Source: Rheinheimera sp. UJ63 (GTDB taxonomy: Bacteria; Pseudomonadota; Gammaproteobacteria; Enterobacterales; Alteromonadaceae). From it: DNA of 64,000 bases. The notes beneath the pieces are model-generated. The model made no database searches. It was not told the DNA's origin and worked only from the letters and a program-made list of their open reading frames with translations. Location: positions 1,178,001 through 1,242,000 of the forward strand of contig NZ_JAKGTQ010000001.1 in the NCBI RefSeq assembly GCF_021568285.1. The letters are read 5' to 3'. Numbering within the stretch: the first letter of the stretch is position 1; every line of letters begins with the position of its first letter. Below, piece after piece: positions 35,493 to 43,160 of this stretch. The position numbers and the translations under genes were made by a program.

Positions 35493-37325
35493 ATGACCCT
35501 TGACCAGTTACTGATTTTTTCGATCCTTGGCATCACCACAGTACTGTTTGTTTGGGATCGTTGGCGACACGACATTGTGGCGCTGTTTAGCCTACTAGCC
35601 TGCGTGCTGGTAGGTTTGATCCCTGCAGAGTTAGCCTTTAATGGCTTTGGTCACCCCGCGGTGATTACCGTTGCCTGTGTATTGGTCTTAAGCCAAGCAC
35701 TGCAAACGACTGGCGCGATTGATGTCTTAGCACACAAAGTTTTACCCTCTAATGCAGGGCCAACACTCACTATTACCGCTTTAACCGCGTTTGCGGCGGT
35801 GTTGTCCGGCTTTATGAATAACGTTGGCGTATTAGCGTTATTGATGCCGATGGCCATTCCGCTTGCCAGCCGCATTAATCTGGCACCCGGCCAAGTATTA
35901 ATGCCACTGGCCTTTGGCTCGATGCTTGGCGGTATGACGACGCTTATTGGTACCCCTCCGAACTTGATCATTTCCAGCTTTAGAGCCGAAGTACATGGTC
36001 AAGGCTTTGCCATGTTTGACTTTGCGGGGCCGGGCATCGCAGTAACATTAGCGGGTGTGTTATTTATCGGTTTATTAGGTTGGCGCTTAGTGCCGGTGCG
36101 GCAACGGGCTGATCTCAGTAGCTTTGAAACCAGCAAATATTTAACGGAAGTTAGGATCAAAGCGAGTAGTAAATTCTGTGGTAGCCGCTTACGTGAACTC
36201 GAGCGCAGTTTAGATGAACTCGACTCACAAGTAGTGGGTATAGTACGAAACAAGTACCGGGAGCATGTTCCTTCTAGCTCTTATCAACTAAAAGAAAACG
36301 ATATTTTAGTGATTGAAGCCGAACCAGAAACACTGGGTAAATTGTTATCGAGCTTAGAATTAGCGCTGGAAGATAGCGCAGATACGCAGCTGCAAAAAGA
36401 ACAAGATAAAGCGTTAGCCAAAAGCCAAACCGATATTCCCCCCTCTAAAGAAAAAACCTTAGTGAGCCCTGACGTCAGTTTGATTGAGCTAACACTGTTA
36501 CCCAACTCCGATCTTATTGGCCGCACCGCCGTGCAAATTCAAATGCGCCGGCGCTTTAATATTCACTTGTTAGCGTTATCACGCCACGGTAATCGCTCAG
36601 TTAAACGGGTACGCCGTACTCGTTTTCAAGCCGGGGATGTGATCTTAATGCAAGGCAACAGCCAAGCCTTACAAAACTTCGCCACCGATTTTGGCTGTGT
36701 GCCGTTGGCTGAGCGGCAAATTCAGGTGCCGGATAAACGCAAAACCTTACTGGCCAGTGGCTTTATGCTCGCAGCCGTACTGTCGGCTTCGGTAGGATTA
36801 TTACCGGCCGCCGTGGCTTTTGCCGCCGGCATGTTGTTGATCATGGCCTTTCATGTGATTCCGTTGCGCAAGGTCTATAGTGCGATTGATTGGCCGGTGA
36901 TCGTGTTATTAGGCTGTTTAATCCCCGTTGCCGGGGCCATGAGTTCGACGGGTGCAGGGGATTTATTAGCCGTGAGTATGCTCGACTTAGTCGGTAAAGC
37001 AGACCCACAGCTAACGGTAATCAGCTTATTAATCCTCACTATTGTTCTAACGTCTTTTTTAAATAATGCCGCCACAGCCGCGATGATGTGCCCCATTGCC
37101 ATCAGTTTAGCCACACAACTTGACGTAAACCCCGATACGCTGCTGATGACTATTGCTATCGGTGCTTCTTGCGCCTTTTTAACCCCTATTGGCCATCAAA
37201 ATAATACCTTGATTTTAGGCCCGGGTGGTTTTAGCTTTACGGATTACTGGCAGCTTGGTTTGCCGATGCAAATTGTTGTGATTGTCGTCGGTGTGCCGGC
37301 ATTATTGTTCTTTTGGCCTTTGTAG
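35493..37325 (+). CDS. SLC13/ArsB-superfamily permease with two TrkA-C (RCK_C) domains
   Basis: A 610-residue inner-membrane transporter of the SLC13/DASS type, probably carrying anions such as dicarboxylates or sulfate with Na+ or H+. About six helices precede and six follow a cytosolic insert (about 205-410) with two TrkA-C-like modules, DILVIEAEPETLGKL and DVILMQGNSQALQNF. Conserved elements include NNVGVLALLMPMAIPLA and GTPPNLIISSF, repeated as NNAATAAMMCPIAISLA and TPIGHQNNTLILGPGG. AGGAA at 35482-35486 points to the ATG at 35493 rather than the GTG at 35460. A DUF4920 gene follows after 9 nt. Confidence 0.9.
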   Translation: MTLDQLLIFSILGITTVLFVWDRWRHDIVALFSLLACVLVGLIPAELAFNGFGHPAVITVACVLVLSQALQTTGAIDVLAHKVLPSNAGPTLTITALTAFAAVLSGFMNNVGVLALLMPMAIPLASRINLAPGQVLMPLAFGSMLGGMTTLIGTPPNLIISSFRAEVHGQGFAMFDFAGPGIAVTLAGVLFIGLLGWRLVPVRQRADLSSFETSKYLTEVRIKASSKFCGSRLRELERSLDELDSQVVGIVRNKYREHVPSSSYQLKENDILVIEAEPETLGKLLSSLELALEDSADTQLQKEQDKALAKSQTDIPPSKEKTLVSPDVSLIELTLLPNSDLIGRTAVQIQMRRRFNIHLLALSRHGNRSVKRVRRTRFQAGDVILMQGNSQALQNFATDFGCVPLAERQIQVPDKRKTLLASGFMLAAVLSASVGLLPAAVAFAAGMLLIMAFHVIPLRKVYSAIDWPVIVLLGCLIPVAGAMSSTGAGDLLAVSMLDLVGKADPQLTVISLLILTIVLTSFLNNAATAAMMCPIAISLATQLDVNPDTLLMTIAIGASCAFLTPIGHQNNTLILGPGGFSFTDYWQLGLPMQIVVIVVGVPALLFFWPL

Positions 37326-37334
37326 GAAGAAACC

Positions 37335-37718
37335 ATGAAAGCACTTTTCAGCTTAGCGTCACTTTGTTTTGCGGCCAGTTTATCTGCAGCCACTACCTTT
37401 GGTGAGAACCTTGATAAAACCGCATTGACCAGCGTAGCCTCGGTATTAGCATCGCCTGCCACCTATCTTGATAAAGAAATTACCATTGCAGGTACTGTCA
37501 CCGCCGTTTGTACCAAAATGCATTGCTGGATGACACTCGCAAGCGATGAAGCAGAGTCTCGCTTTCGCATTAAAGTAAAAGATGGCGATATGGTGTTTCC
37601 ATTAAGCGCGAAAGGCAAAACGGCTTATGCAAAAGGTATCGTTAAAGTTTGGCCACAAGCCGAAGGTAAAGCGGAGGCTTATCAGTTAGTCCCTACGGGT
37701 GTTGAGATTGCTGATTAA
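37335..37718 (+). CDS. Exported DUF4920-family protein
   Basis: A 127-residue periplasmic protein of unknown role. Signal peptide 1-19 (SLSAA|TT), then an OB-like fold with the family signature VCTKMHCWMTL (paired cysteines that could bind metal or form a disulfide) and RIKVKDGDMVFP. Proteins of this family are annotated only as DUF4920. It is 9 nt after the SLC13 permease, so likely cotranscribed, and ends in a strong terminator shared with dsbA. Confidence 0.85.
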   Translation: MKALFSLASLCFAASLSAATTFGENLDKTALTSVASVLASPATYLDKEITIAGTVTAVCTKMHCWMTLASDEAESRFRIKVKDGDMVFPLSAKGKTAYAKGIVKVWPQAEGKAEAYQLVPTGVEIAD

Positions 37719-37725
37719 GCACATA

Positions 37726-37753
37726 GAAAAGGGCCAGCATGCTGGCCCTTTTC
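37726..37753. terminator. Bidirectional terminator between the DUF4920 gene and dsbA
   Basis: A perfect 28-bp palindrome with halves GAAAAGGGCCAGCA and TGCTGGCCCTTTTC, lying between convergent genes; the A/T ends give U tracts both ways. Confidence 0.9.
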
Positions 37754-37768
37754 ATTAGCAGAGTATAA

Positions 37769-38404
37769 CTAGTCTTTCTTTAATAAAAACTCGATAAGGT
37801 TTTGCATATCTGTTTGCAGATTACGTTGATCTAAGTTTTGATTATTGATTTTATATTTACCGTTAACCACCAACATTGGCACACCCGTTAGTACACGGCT
37901 TTCACTTAATTGTTCTTGCTCACGTGCCATTTGGCCTACCGCTCCGCGCACTGGGAAGCTGCGCATGGCTTTATCGAAGGTTTCTGCATCAATGTCATTA
38001 ATCAGCGCCAGGCTACGCACATCGTCTTCTGCCCGAAATGGTACGCGGCTTTTATGAATTTGATTAAAAATAGCCGTGGCCATTTCATCGCCTTTACCTA
38101 GGTTTTTCGCAGAGATATAAGCACGCGCTAAAGCATTTTGAATTTCAGGTGAGGCGGCGCGGATAAAGTCGACATGTGATTTTTTGAACTCGGTACCGGC
38201 AGGTAAGTTTTTCGCTAAACTCTGGGCAATCGGCTCAAAAGCGTAACAACCACCACAATAAAAAGAAAAGTATTCTTTCACTTCTGGCTTAGCTGTTTTT
38301 TGTTCTGATATCACTTCGTAATGCTTGCCTTCTTCATAATTGTTGGCGAATGCCGACAAGGGGAACAAGACGGCAGCGACGGCTGCTACTAACCACTTTT
38401 TCAT
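37769..38404 (-). CDS. dsbA: Thiol:disulfide interchange protein DsbA with a CGGC active site
   Basis: Periplasmic oxidant that forms disulfides in secreted proteins. The 211-residue product has a signal peptide (1-20), a thioredoxin fold with helical insert, the active site FYCGGCYAFEP (Cys50-Gly-Gly-Cys53) and the cis-proline loop TGVPMLVVNGKY. The dipeptide between the cysteines is GG, not the PH of E. coli DsbA, which should alter redox potential (inference from known CxxC chemistry). The neighbour srkA upstream is the same as in E. coli (yihE-dsbA), supporting orthology rather than a DsbL-type paralogue. Confidence 0.92.
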   Translation of the reverse strand: MKKWLVAAVAAVLFPLSAFANNYEEGKHYEVISEQKTAKPEVKEYFSFYCGGCYAFEPIAQSLAKNLPAGTEFKKSHVDFIRAASPEIQNALARAYISAKNLGKGDEMATAIFNQIHKSRVPFRAEDDVRSLALINDIDAETFDKAMRSFPVRGAVGQMAREQEQLSESRVLTGVPMLVVNGKYKINNQNLDQRNLQTDMQNLIEFLLKKD

Positions 38405-38462
38405 TATTTACCTCTATTTAGTCATACTGCTGGGTCATTTTGCGCACTAGCTTAGCAAATTG

Positions 38463-39476
38463 TTAATAGTCTGGCACTAAGCTTAAAGGGGGTTGCTGTA
38501 ATAATGACAGTTGCTCTTTTAGCGCCAGACACTGCTGTTCCCAGTATTTGTCTGTACCAAACCATGGAAAGTTCATCACAAAAGCTTGATCTTCCCAACG
38601 CCGCGCTAACCATGCCATATAATGGATCATACGCATAGCGCGTAATGGCTCGATCAGTTTTAACTCGGCCGGATCAAATTCACAATACTGTTCGTACTCT
38701 TCTAGCATTAACTCAAGGGTGAAACGCTGCTGTTGCCGATCACCGGACAGCATCATCCAGATATCCTGCATCGCCGGCCCCATGCGACAATCATCTAAAT
38801 CGACAAAAAACGGGCCATTGCCAGTGTAAAAGAGATTACCCGCATGACAATCACCATGCAGCCGGATCAGCTGAGCGGGCCGATATTGTCGACTGGCTTC
38901 GGCAATCACCTGCGCTAAGGCGCTGTCAAAGGCCGGCCGCAGATAAGTGGGAATTAAACTTAAGCTGGCTAATACTTGCTGGCTTTCAATTAAATGACTT
39001 TCGACGGTTAAGGTGGGGCGTTCACGAAAAGGTTGTTGGCGACCCACCTGGTGCATCCGACCTAAAAACCGCCCCAACATAGCCAATTGCTCATCGTTGT
39101 CGATTTCTAAAGTACGGCCACCACGACTTGGAAAAACCGCAAATAAAAAGCCCTGATAATGCAATAAACTACTGCCAGCAAAACGAAGCGGTGCCACTAC
39201 GGGGATGTCGGCGTCGACTAAGGCAAAAGCATATTGATGCTCTTCCTCAATCTGCGCCGCGGTCCAACGCTCTGGTCGGTAAAACTTAACCACCAGTTTT
39301 TCGGGCTGTGCGGCACCATCACGATAAGCACTAAATTGATAAACGCGATTTTCATAACTGTTTAGTGCCAGCAGCCCAGTGCTAACATCGAAACCGTAAT
39401 GGTACAACGCATCTAAAATCAGGTCAGGCTGCAGCGTTGAAAAATCAAAACGCTGCGTCAACTCAACGCCCGGCAA
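38463..39476 (-). CDS. srkA: Stress-response serine/threonine kinase SrkA (YihE)
   Basis: Aminoglycoside-phosphotransferase-fold protein kinase linked to envelope/oxidative stress survival. The 337-residue product aligns along its length with E. coli YihE: FSTLQPDLILDALYHYGF, SYENRVYQF, VVKFYRPERWTAAQIEEEHQ, RLHGDCHAGNLFY (catalytic loop) and VDLDDCRMGPAMQDIWMMLSGD (metal loop). Start is TTG at 39476, with GGAG about 10 nt upstream; no in-frame ATG is near and this start reaches the YihE N terminus. It overlaps the ccoG 3' end by 14 nt and precedes dsbA by 58 nt, so ccoG-srkA-dsbA may form one transcript. Confidence 0.93.
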   Translation of the reverse strand: MPGVELTQRFDFSTLQPDLILDALYHYGFDVSTGLLALNSYENRVYQFSAYRDGAAQPEKLVVKFYRPERWTAAQIEEEHQYAFALVDADIPVVAPLRFAGSSLLHYQGFLFAVFPSRGGRTLEIDNDEQLAMLGRFLGRMHQVGRQQPFRERPTLTVESHLIESQQVLASLSLIPTYLRPAFDSALAQVIAEASRQYRPAQLIRLHGDCHAGNLFYTGNGPFFVDLDDCRMGPAMQDIWMMLSGDRQQQRFTLELMLEEYEQYCEFDPAELKLIEPLRAMRMIHYMAWLARRWEDQAFVMNFPWFGTDKYWEQQCLALKEQLSLLQQPPLSLVPDY

Positions 39477-40890
39477 AGAATTTATTCTCCTGAGAAATCG
39501 TTAACTCGGGTTGTGCTGCATCCGTCACGGTAAAGCTTACGTCTAACACCGGCTTCTTCGCATAATAGGGATCTAAAGCGAGGCTTATCACCACGTTTCG
39601 GCTTTCGCCTCCGGCTAATATCACTTCGGTATCACCAATCCATTTTAACTGTTCAATGCCCATAACCGACAAGTTCAGCGTTTTTGGTTGCTGCGATTTA
39701 TTGATAATACTGAGGGTATAGGTATTTTCAATTAAGCCTTCTGGCGTTTCACGATATAAGGCTCCCCGATCGCGGATGATGTCGAGCTCCAACGGTTTGC
39801 GGATGGCTAAATTCACGACAAAGGCCACACACACCAAGATCAACACGAAGAAGTAACCCAGTAGTTTTGGCCGGAACACTTTCGCCGGTTTACCTTGTAA
39901 GGTGTGTTCAGTGGTGTAACTGATCAGGCCTTTGGGATAACCCATTTTTGTCATCGTATCGTCACAGGCATCGATACAAGCCCCGCAATTAATGCATTCA
40001 TATTGCAAGCCGTTACGAATATCGATGCCCGTAGGGCAGACATGCACGCACAGGTTACAGTCGATACAATCGCCTAAGCCCTTTTCTTTATAATCGGTAT
40101 CTTTGCGGCTTCGAGGTCCACGGTTTTCTCCACGCGCTTCATCATAGGTGACGGTAAAAGTGTCTTTATCAAACATCGCTGATTGAAAGCGCGCATAAGG
40201 GCAAATGTGCGTACACATAATTTCGCGCATCCAGCCGGCATTACCATAGGTGCAAAAAGTAAAAAACAGTACTGACACCACCGCCCAAAACCCGGCTTGC
40301 AGTGTAAAGAAATCAAGGAATAGTGGGCCAATCGGCGTAAAGTAGCCGACAAAAATTAATGAGGTAAACAATGCAAAAGCCAACCAACAAAAATGCGTTA
40401 GGGCTTTCTTCCAAAACTTATTAAAACTCATCGGCGCTTGATCAAGCTTCATGCGCTGATTACGCGTGCCTTGGATCTTCTCTTCAAACCACATAAAGGT
40501 AAAAGTCCACACCGATTGCGGGCAAAGATAACCACACCAGACCCGCCCATAAAAGGTTGTCACAAAAAACAACGCATAAGCGGCGATCACAAAGATCCAG
40601 GCTAATAAGGTAAAGTCTTGCGGCCACAGGGTTAAGGCAAAAATATTAAATTTTTGCTCACCAATATCTAGCAGGATCGCTTGCTGACCATGATATGGGA
40701 TCCATGGCAAAAGAAAAAACAACGACATAAAGATAAAGCCCATATTACGACGCAGGCTTTGGTGTAATCCCTTCACCGAACGAATATAGATCCGATCGCG
40801 TGAAGCATATTTCGTTGTGGTATCAGCGGCAGGTCGATGAATTTTCACTTCAACCGGTATGTTTTTCACGTCAATTTTTTGCTTATCCAC
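39463..40890 (-). CDS. ccoG: Cytochrome c oxidase accessory protein CcoG (FixG/RdxA)
   Basis: Membrane iron-sulfur protein assisting copper reduction/assembly of cbb3 oxidase. The 475-residue product has an N-terminal membrane part with about five helices (WIPYHGQQAILLDIGEQKF, VWCGYLCPQSVWTF), two 4Fe-4S clusters (CIDCNLCVHVCPTGID and CINCGACIDACDD), and a C-terminal Ig-like FixG domain. No cbb3 subunit gene is in the window. It overlaps srkA by 14 nt. Confidence 0.95.
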   Translation of the reverse strand: MDKQKIDVKNIPVEVKIHRPAADTTTKYASRDRIYIRSVKGLHQSLRRNMGFIFMSLFFLLPWIPYHGQQAILLDIGEQKFNIFALTLWPQDFTLLAWIFVIAAYALFFVTTFYGRVWCGYLCPQSVWTFTFMWFEEKIQGTRNQRMKLDQAPMSFNKFWKKALTHFCWLAFALFTSLIFVGYFTPIGPLFLDFFTLQAGFWAVVSVLFFTFCTYGNAGWMREIMCTHICPYARFQSAMFDKDTFTVTYDEARGENRGPRSRKDTDYKEKGLGDCIDCNLCVHVCPTGIDIRNGLQYECINCGACIDACDDTMTKMGYPKGLISYTTEHTLQGKPAKVFRPKLLGYFFVLILVCVAFVVNLAIRKPLELDIIRDRGALYRETPEGLIENTYTLSIINKSQQPKTLNLSVMGIEQLKWIGDTEVILAGGESRNVVISLALDPYYAKKPVLDVSFTVTDAAQPELTISQENKFFAGR

Positions 40891-41069
40891 TGGTCTTCCT
40901 CAACAATAACATGGCACTGGGTGACAACTGGTGATGGCCTCAGTATATCAGGCTCTTACCGAAATTATTTGACATAAAATAAGCTACCGCCATATATCAC
41001 AACACTTTAATGCGAAAGCGTTTGAATTCCGCTAGAATGAGGCATTGCTTGCAATTATAAGCCTTAACT

Positions 41070-41432
41070 ATGAAGAAGTTTTTTTGGTTTGCCTTTATTA
41101 TCTTACTTTTAATCACTTTTTCTGGCAGAGAACCACTCAAAACCTACCGAGATATGTTTTTTAACAAGGTAGAGTCTGTGGTGTACGAAAGCTGGCAGCA
41201 GGAAGATCGTGGAGTGATTGCGGTACAGCGCGAATTTACCGCCTTAACTGAAAACCTTGGGGTTGGCCAACAAAAATTGCTAAACAATGCGGCAGCCAGT
41301 CGCAGCAGTATTTTGGAATATCGGCAAACCTACTGCGTAAACCAAGAATTTAATTCTTTGCTTTTTGGTGAGGTGCAGCAAAAAAGCTGCCGCATTATCG
41401 AAAAACATTTAAACCAATTACAAGATAACTAA
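41070..41432 (+). CDS. Single-span membrane-anchored hypothetical protein
   Basis: A 120-residue protein with an N-terminal hydrophobic segment (KKFFWFAFIILLLITF, about 2-17) that may be a signal anchor, then a soluble helical part with two cysteines (TYCVNQEF and KSCRIIEKH). Not recognised. It precedes the DUF3010 gene by 12 nt in the same direction, so they are likely cotranscribed. Confidence 0.6.
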   Translation: MKKFFWFAFIILLLITFSGREPLKTYRDMFFNKVESVVYESWQQEDRGVIAVQREFTALTENLGVGQQKLLNNAAASRSSILEYRQTYCVNQEFNSLLFGEVQQKSCRIIEKHLNQLQDN

Positions 41433-41444
41433 CAGGAAATTGCC

Positions 41445-41867
41445 ATGCGCGTCTGCGGGATCGAAATAAAAGGCAGTGAAGCCATTTTATGTTTAATGAA
41501 TTTAGAAGACGGCTTATTTGATCTTCCGGAATGTCGGGTTAATCGAATCGCGCTGAGTCAAGATCAACAAGCTGAAAGCGTACAAAAATTTCAATTTGCG
41601 ATAAAAAAACTGGTCGAAGATTATAAAATTGAGCATCTGATCATTAAAGAGCGGCCACAAAAGGGTAAATTTGCGGGCGGTGCGGTAGGGTTTAAAATTG
41701 AAGCGGCAATTCAATTAATTCCCACTTGTCCCACCACCATTTTGTCGGGTGCGGCCTTAAAAGATCGCATTAAACGTCATCCCTTACCTGTAGATTTTAA
41801 ATCAACCGGCCTAAAAGTTTTTCAAGAAACGGCTTATGTTACTGCCTACGCGTTTTTAGTTAACTAG
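41445..41867 (+). CDS. DUF3010 family protein
   Basis: A 140-residue cytoplasmic protein of the DUF3010 family, seen in Alteromonadales and Vibrionales and uncharacterised. The start MRVCGIEIKGSEAILCLM and EHLIIKERPQKGKFAGGAVGFKIEAAIQL suggest an RNase H-like fold with acidic residues at E7 and the KERPxKGK loop. It is probably cotranscribed with the membrane-anchored protein upstream. CAGGAAA is the likely ribosome-binding site. Confidence 0.82.
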   Translation: MRVCGIEIKGSEAILCLMNLEDGLFDLPECRVNRIALSQDQQAESVQKFQFAIKKLVEDYKIEHLIIKERPQKGKFAGGAVGFKIEAAIQLIPTCPTTILSGAALKDRIKRHPLPVDFKSTGLKVFQETAYVTAYAFLVN

Positions 41868-41900
41868 GCTGTTATCACTCACAAAATGTTGTTGAAATCG

Positions 41901-42236
41901 TTAGTCTTTTTTTGATGTTGTGGGTTTTAAGCGCGCCAAATCAATTTGCACTGACTGCGTGGCGCGTTTAATTAAGGTACGGATCAGTTTCGATTTAGAT
42001 TCACCGGTTAATTCACTTAACTCGGCTAGGGCAGCAATCGCCTCTTCGCTTAACGTAAAAGTAGCATGACGCATCGGCAGTTTAGCCGTTTCATCCTCGT
42101 CTGGTAATAGTTGCCGCAAGCTGACAATTTGCGGCAGCCCCAAGGCATAATTATTTGCATCATCAATAAACTCTTCAGTGGTAAAACTGGGTTTATTTGA
42201 CGGCAAAGACTTTTTCTTCAGGTCGCTTAGCGCCAT
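41901..42236 (-). CDS. Small partner of the ParA-like ATPase, probable ribbon-helix-helix-type protein
   Basis: A 111-residue protein. The C-terminal half, RHATFTLSEEAIAALAELSELTGESKSKLIRTLIKRA, has the strand-helix-helix pattern of Arc/CopG-type DNA-binding proteins; the N-terminal half is polar and probably flexible. Its reading frame overlaps the upstream ParA-like gene by 44 nt, so translation is coupled. ParA-like ATPases of this type often pair with a small centromere-binding protein instead of ParB, and that is the suggested role; direct evidence is lacking. Confidence 0.72.
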   Translation of the reverse strand: MALSDLKKKSLPSNKPSFTTEEFIDDANNYALGLPQIVSLRQLLPDEDETAKLPMRHATFTLSEEAIAALAELSELTGESKSKLIRTLIKRATQSVQIDLARLKPTTSKKD

Positions 42237-42891
42237 CTTGTTGTATCGCCCTCATGGATAGCAATTCTTCAATAATCGATTTCATTTCCGAGGCTGCTTT
42301 ACCTTCATTATCCACATCCATTACCGATAAGCCTTTTTCTTCGCTATCGTCATAAATGTTGCGACTGTAAGTAATGTTGTCGAGCACACGTAAATTAAAG
42401 CTCTTACAGACCTCTTTTGCATCTAAAATGCGTCCAGCTTGATTGGGTAATGACGGACACTGGGTTAAAACACAACCCACAATCATCTCTGGATTAACTA
42501 CATTACAGGCACTGACCAAATCTTCAAGGTGTTCGAGTGTTTTTAAATCGCGGCGCTTCGGTCTTAGTGGAAATAATACATGACTGGCCACCACCATCGC
42601 TGAACGTAAAGCCACACTGTCTTGGCCACCACAATCCACCACAACCACATCGTAATGCATTTCTAAGCTTTTCAGCTCATAACGAATTTTGCCGTACATT
42701 TGCACACAATTCAGCCAAGGTAATTCTGGATTCATGTGTCGCTCTTGCACCCAATCTGACGTGGTGCGTTGCGGATCGCAATCGACCAACATCACATTAG
42801 CATTTTTCTCGCGGGAAAAGTACACAGCAATATTCTGTGCTAGACAACTTTTGCCGCTGCCACCTTTTTCACCACCAACTAACAAAATCAT
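42193..42891 (-). CDS. ParA/MinD-type P-loop ATPase
   Basis: A 232-residue ATPase of the ParA family. The deviant Walker A GGEKGGSGKS (about 6-15), switch I-like VDCDPQRTTSDWVQ and Walker B YDVVVVDCGGQDS mark it as a partition or positioning ATPase. It lacks the N-terminal HTH of plasmid P1-type ParA. The ATG at 42891 is preceded by GAGAGGG; the frame to 42945 adds residues lacking family similarity. It forms a two-gene unit with the overlapping RHH-like protein. A perfect 14-bp palindrome lies just upstream. Replicon maintenance or cargo positioning are both possible. Confidence 0.87.
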   Translation of the reverse strand: MILLVGGEKGGSGKSCLAQNIAVYFSREKNANVMLVDCDPQRTTSDWVQERHMNPELPWLNCVQMYGKIRYELKSLEMHYDVVVVDCGGQDSVALRSAMVVASHVLFPLRPKRRDLKTLEHLEDLVSACNVVNPEMIVGCVLTQCPSLPNQAGRILDAKEVCKSFNLRVLDNITYSRNIYDDSEEKGLSVMDVDNEGKAASEMKSIIEELLSMRAIQQDGAKRPEEKVFAVK

Positions 42892-42904
42892 TTGTGCACC
42901 CTCT

Positions 42905-42961
42905 CTGTTGTACAACAGCGCTGGCTGTCTGATCTGCCATGACACTATTAAAGTGTAGGCA
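42905..42961. promoter_or_regulatory. Palindromic operator candidates upstream of the ParA-like gene
   Basis: CTGTTGTACAACAG at 42905-42918 is a perfect 14-bp palindrome placed 14 nt before the ATG. Further upstream, TGCC-ATG-ACACT / AGTGT-A-GGCA (42935-42961) forms a second, interrupted dyad. Partition operons are usually autorepressed through such sites, so these are plausible targets of the small partner protein. Confidence 0.55.
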
Positions 42962-43160
42962 ATCTTGGCAATATAGCTAGTGCCAGCCTATAAGCACTGC
43001 ATTGTTACGGTTATCTTGCTCTATTTATAGCCTAGTGCATCCTTCATGTTAGCGACACCTGAATTAGCGCTATTGCGCAAAAGCCTTGTTTTACTGTGCT
43101 TTATTAGTAAACAGCCTAAGCTGCTATAACTCTTTTGGGTTAGGTTGATACTGCGATTTT

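Noticed and set aside
40960..40985. FNR-like site (TTGAC-N4-AATAA) upstream of ccoG
   Set aside because: Only the left half fits TTGAT-N4-ATCAA; the right half has too many mismatches.
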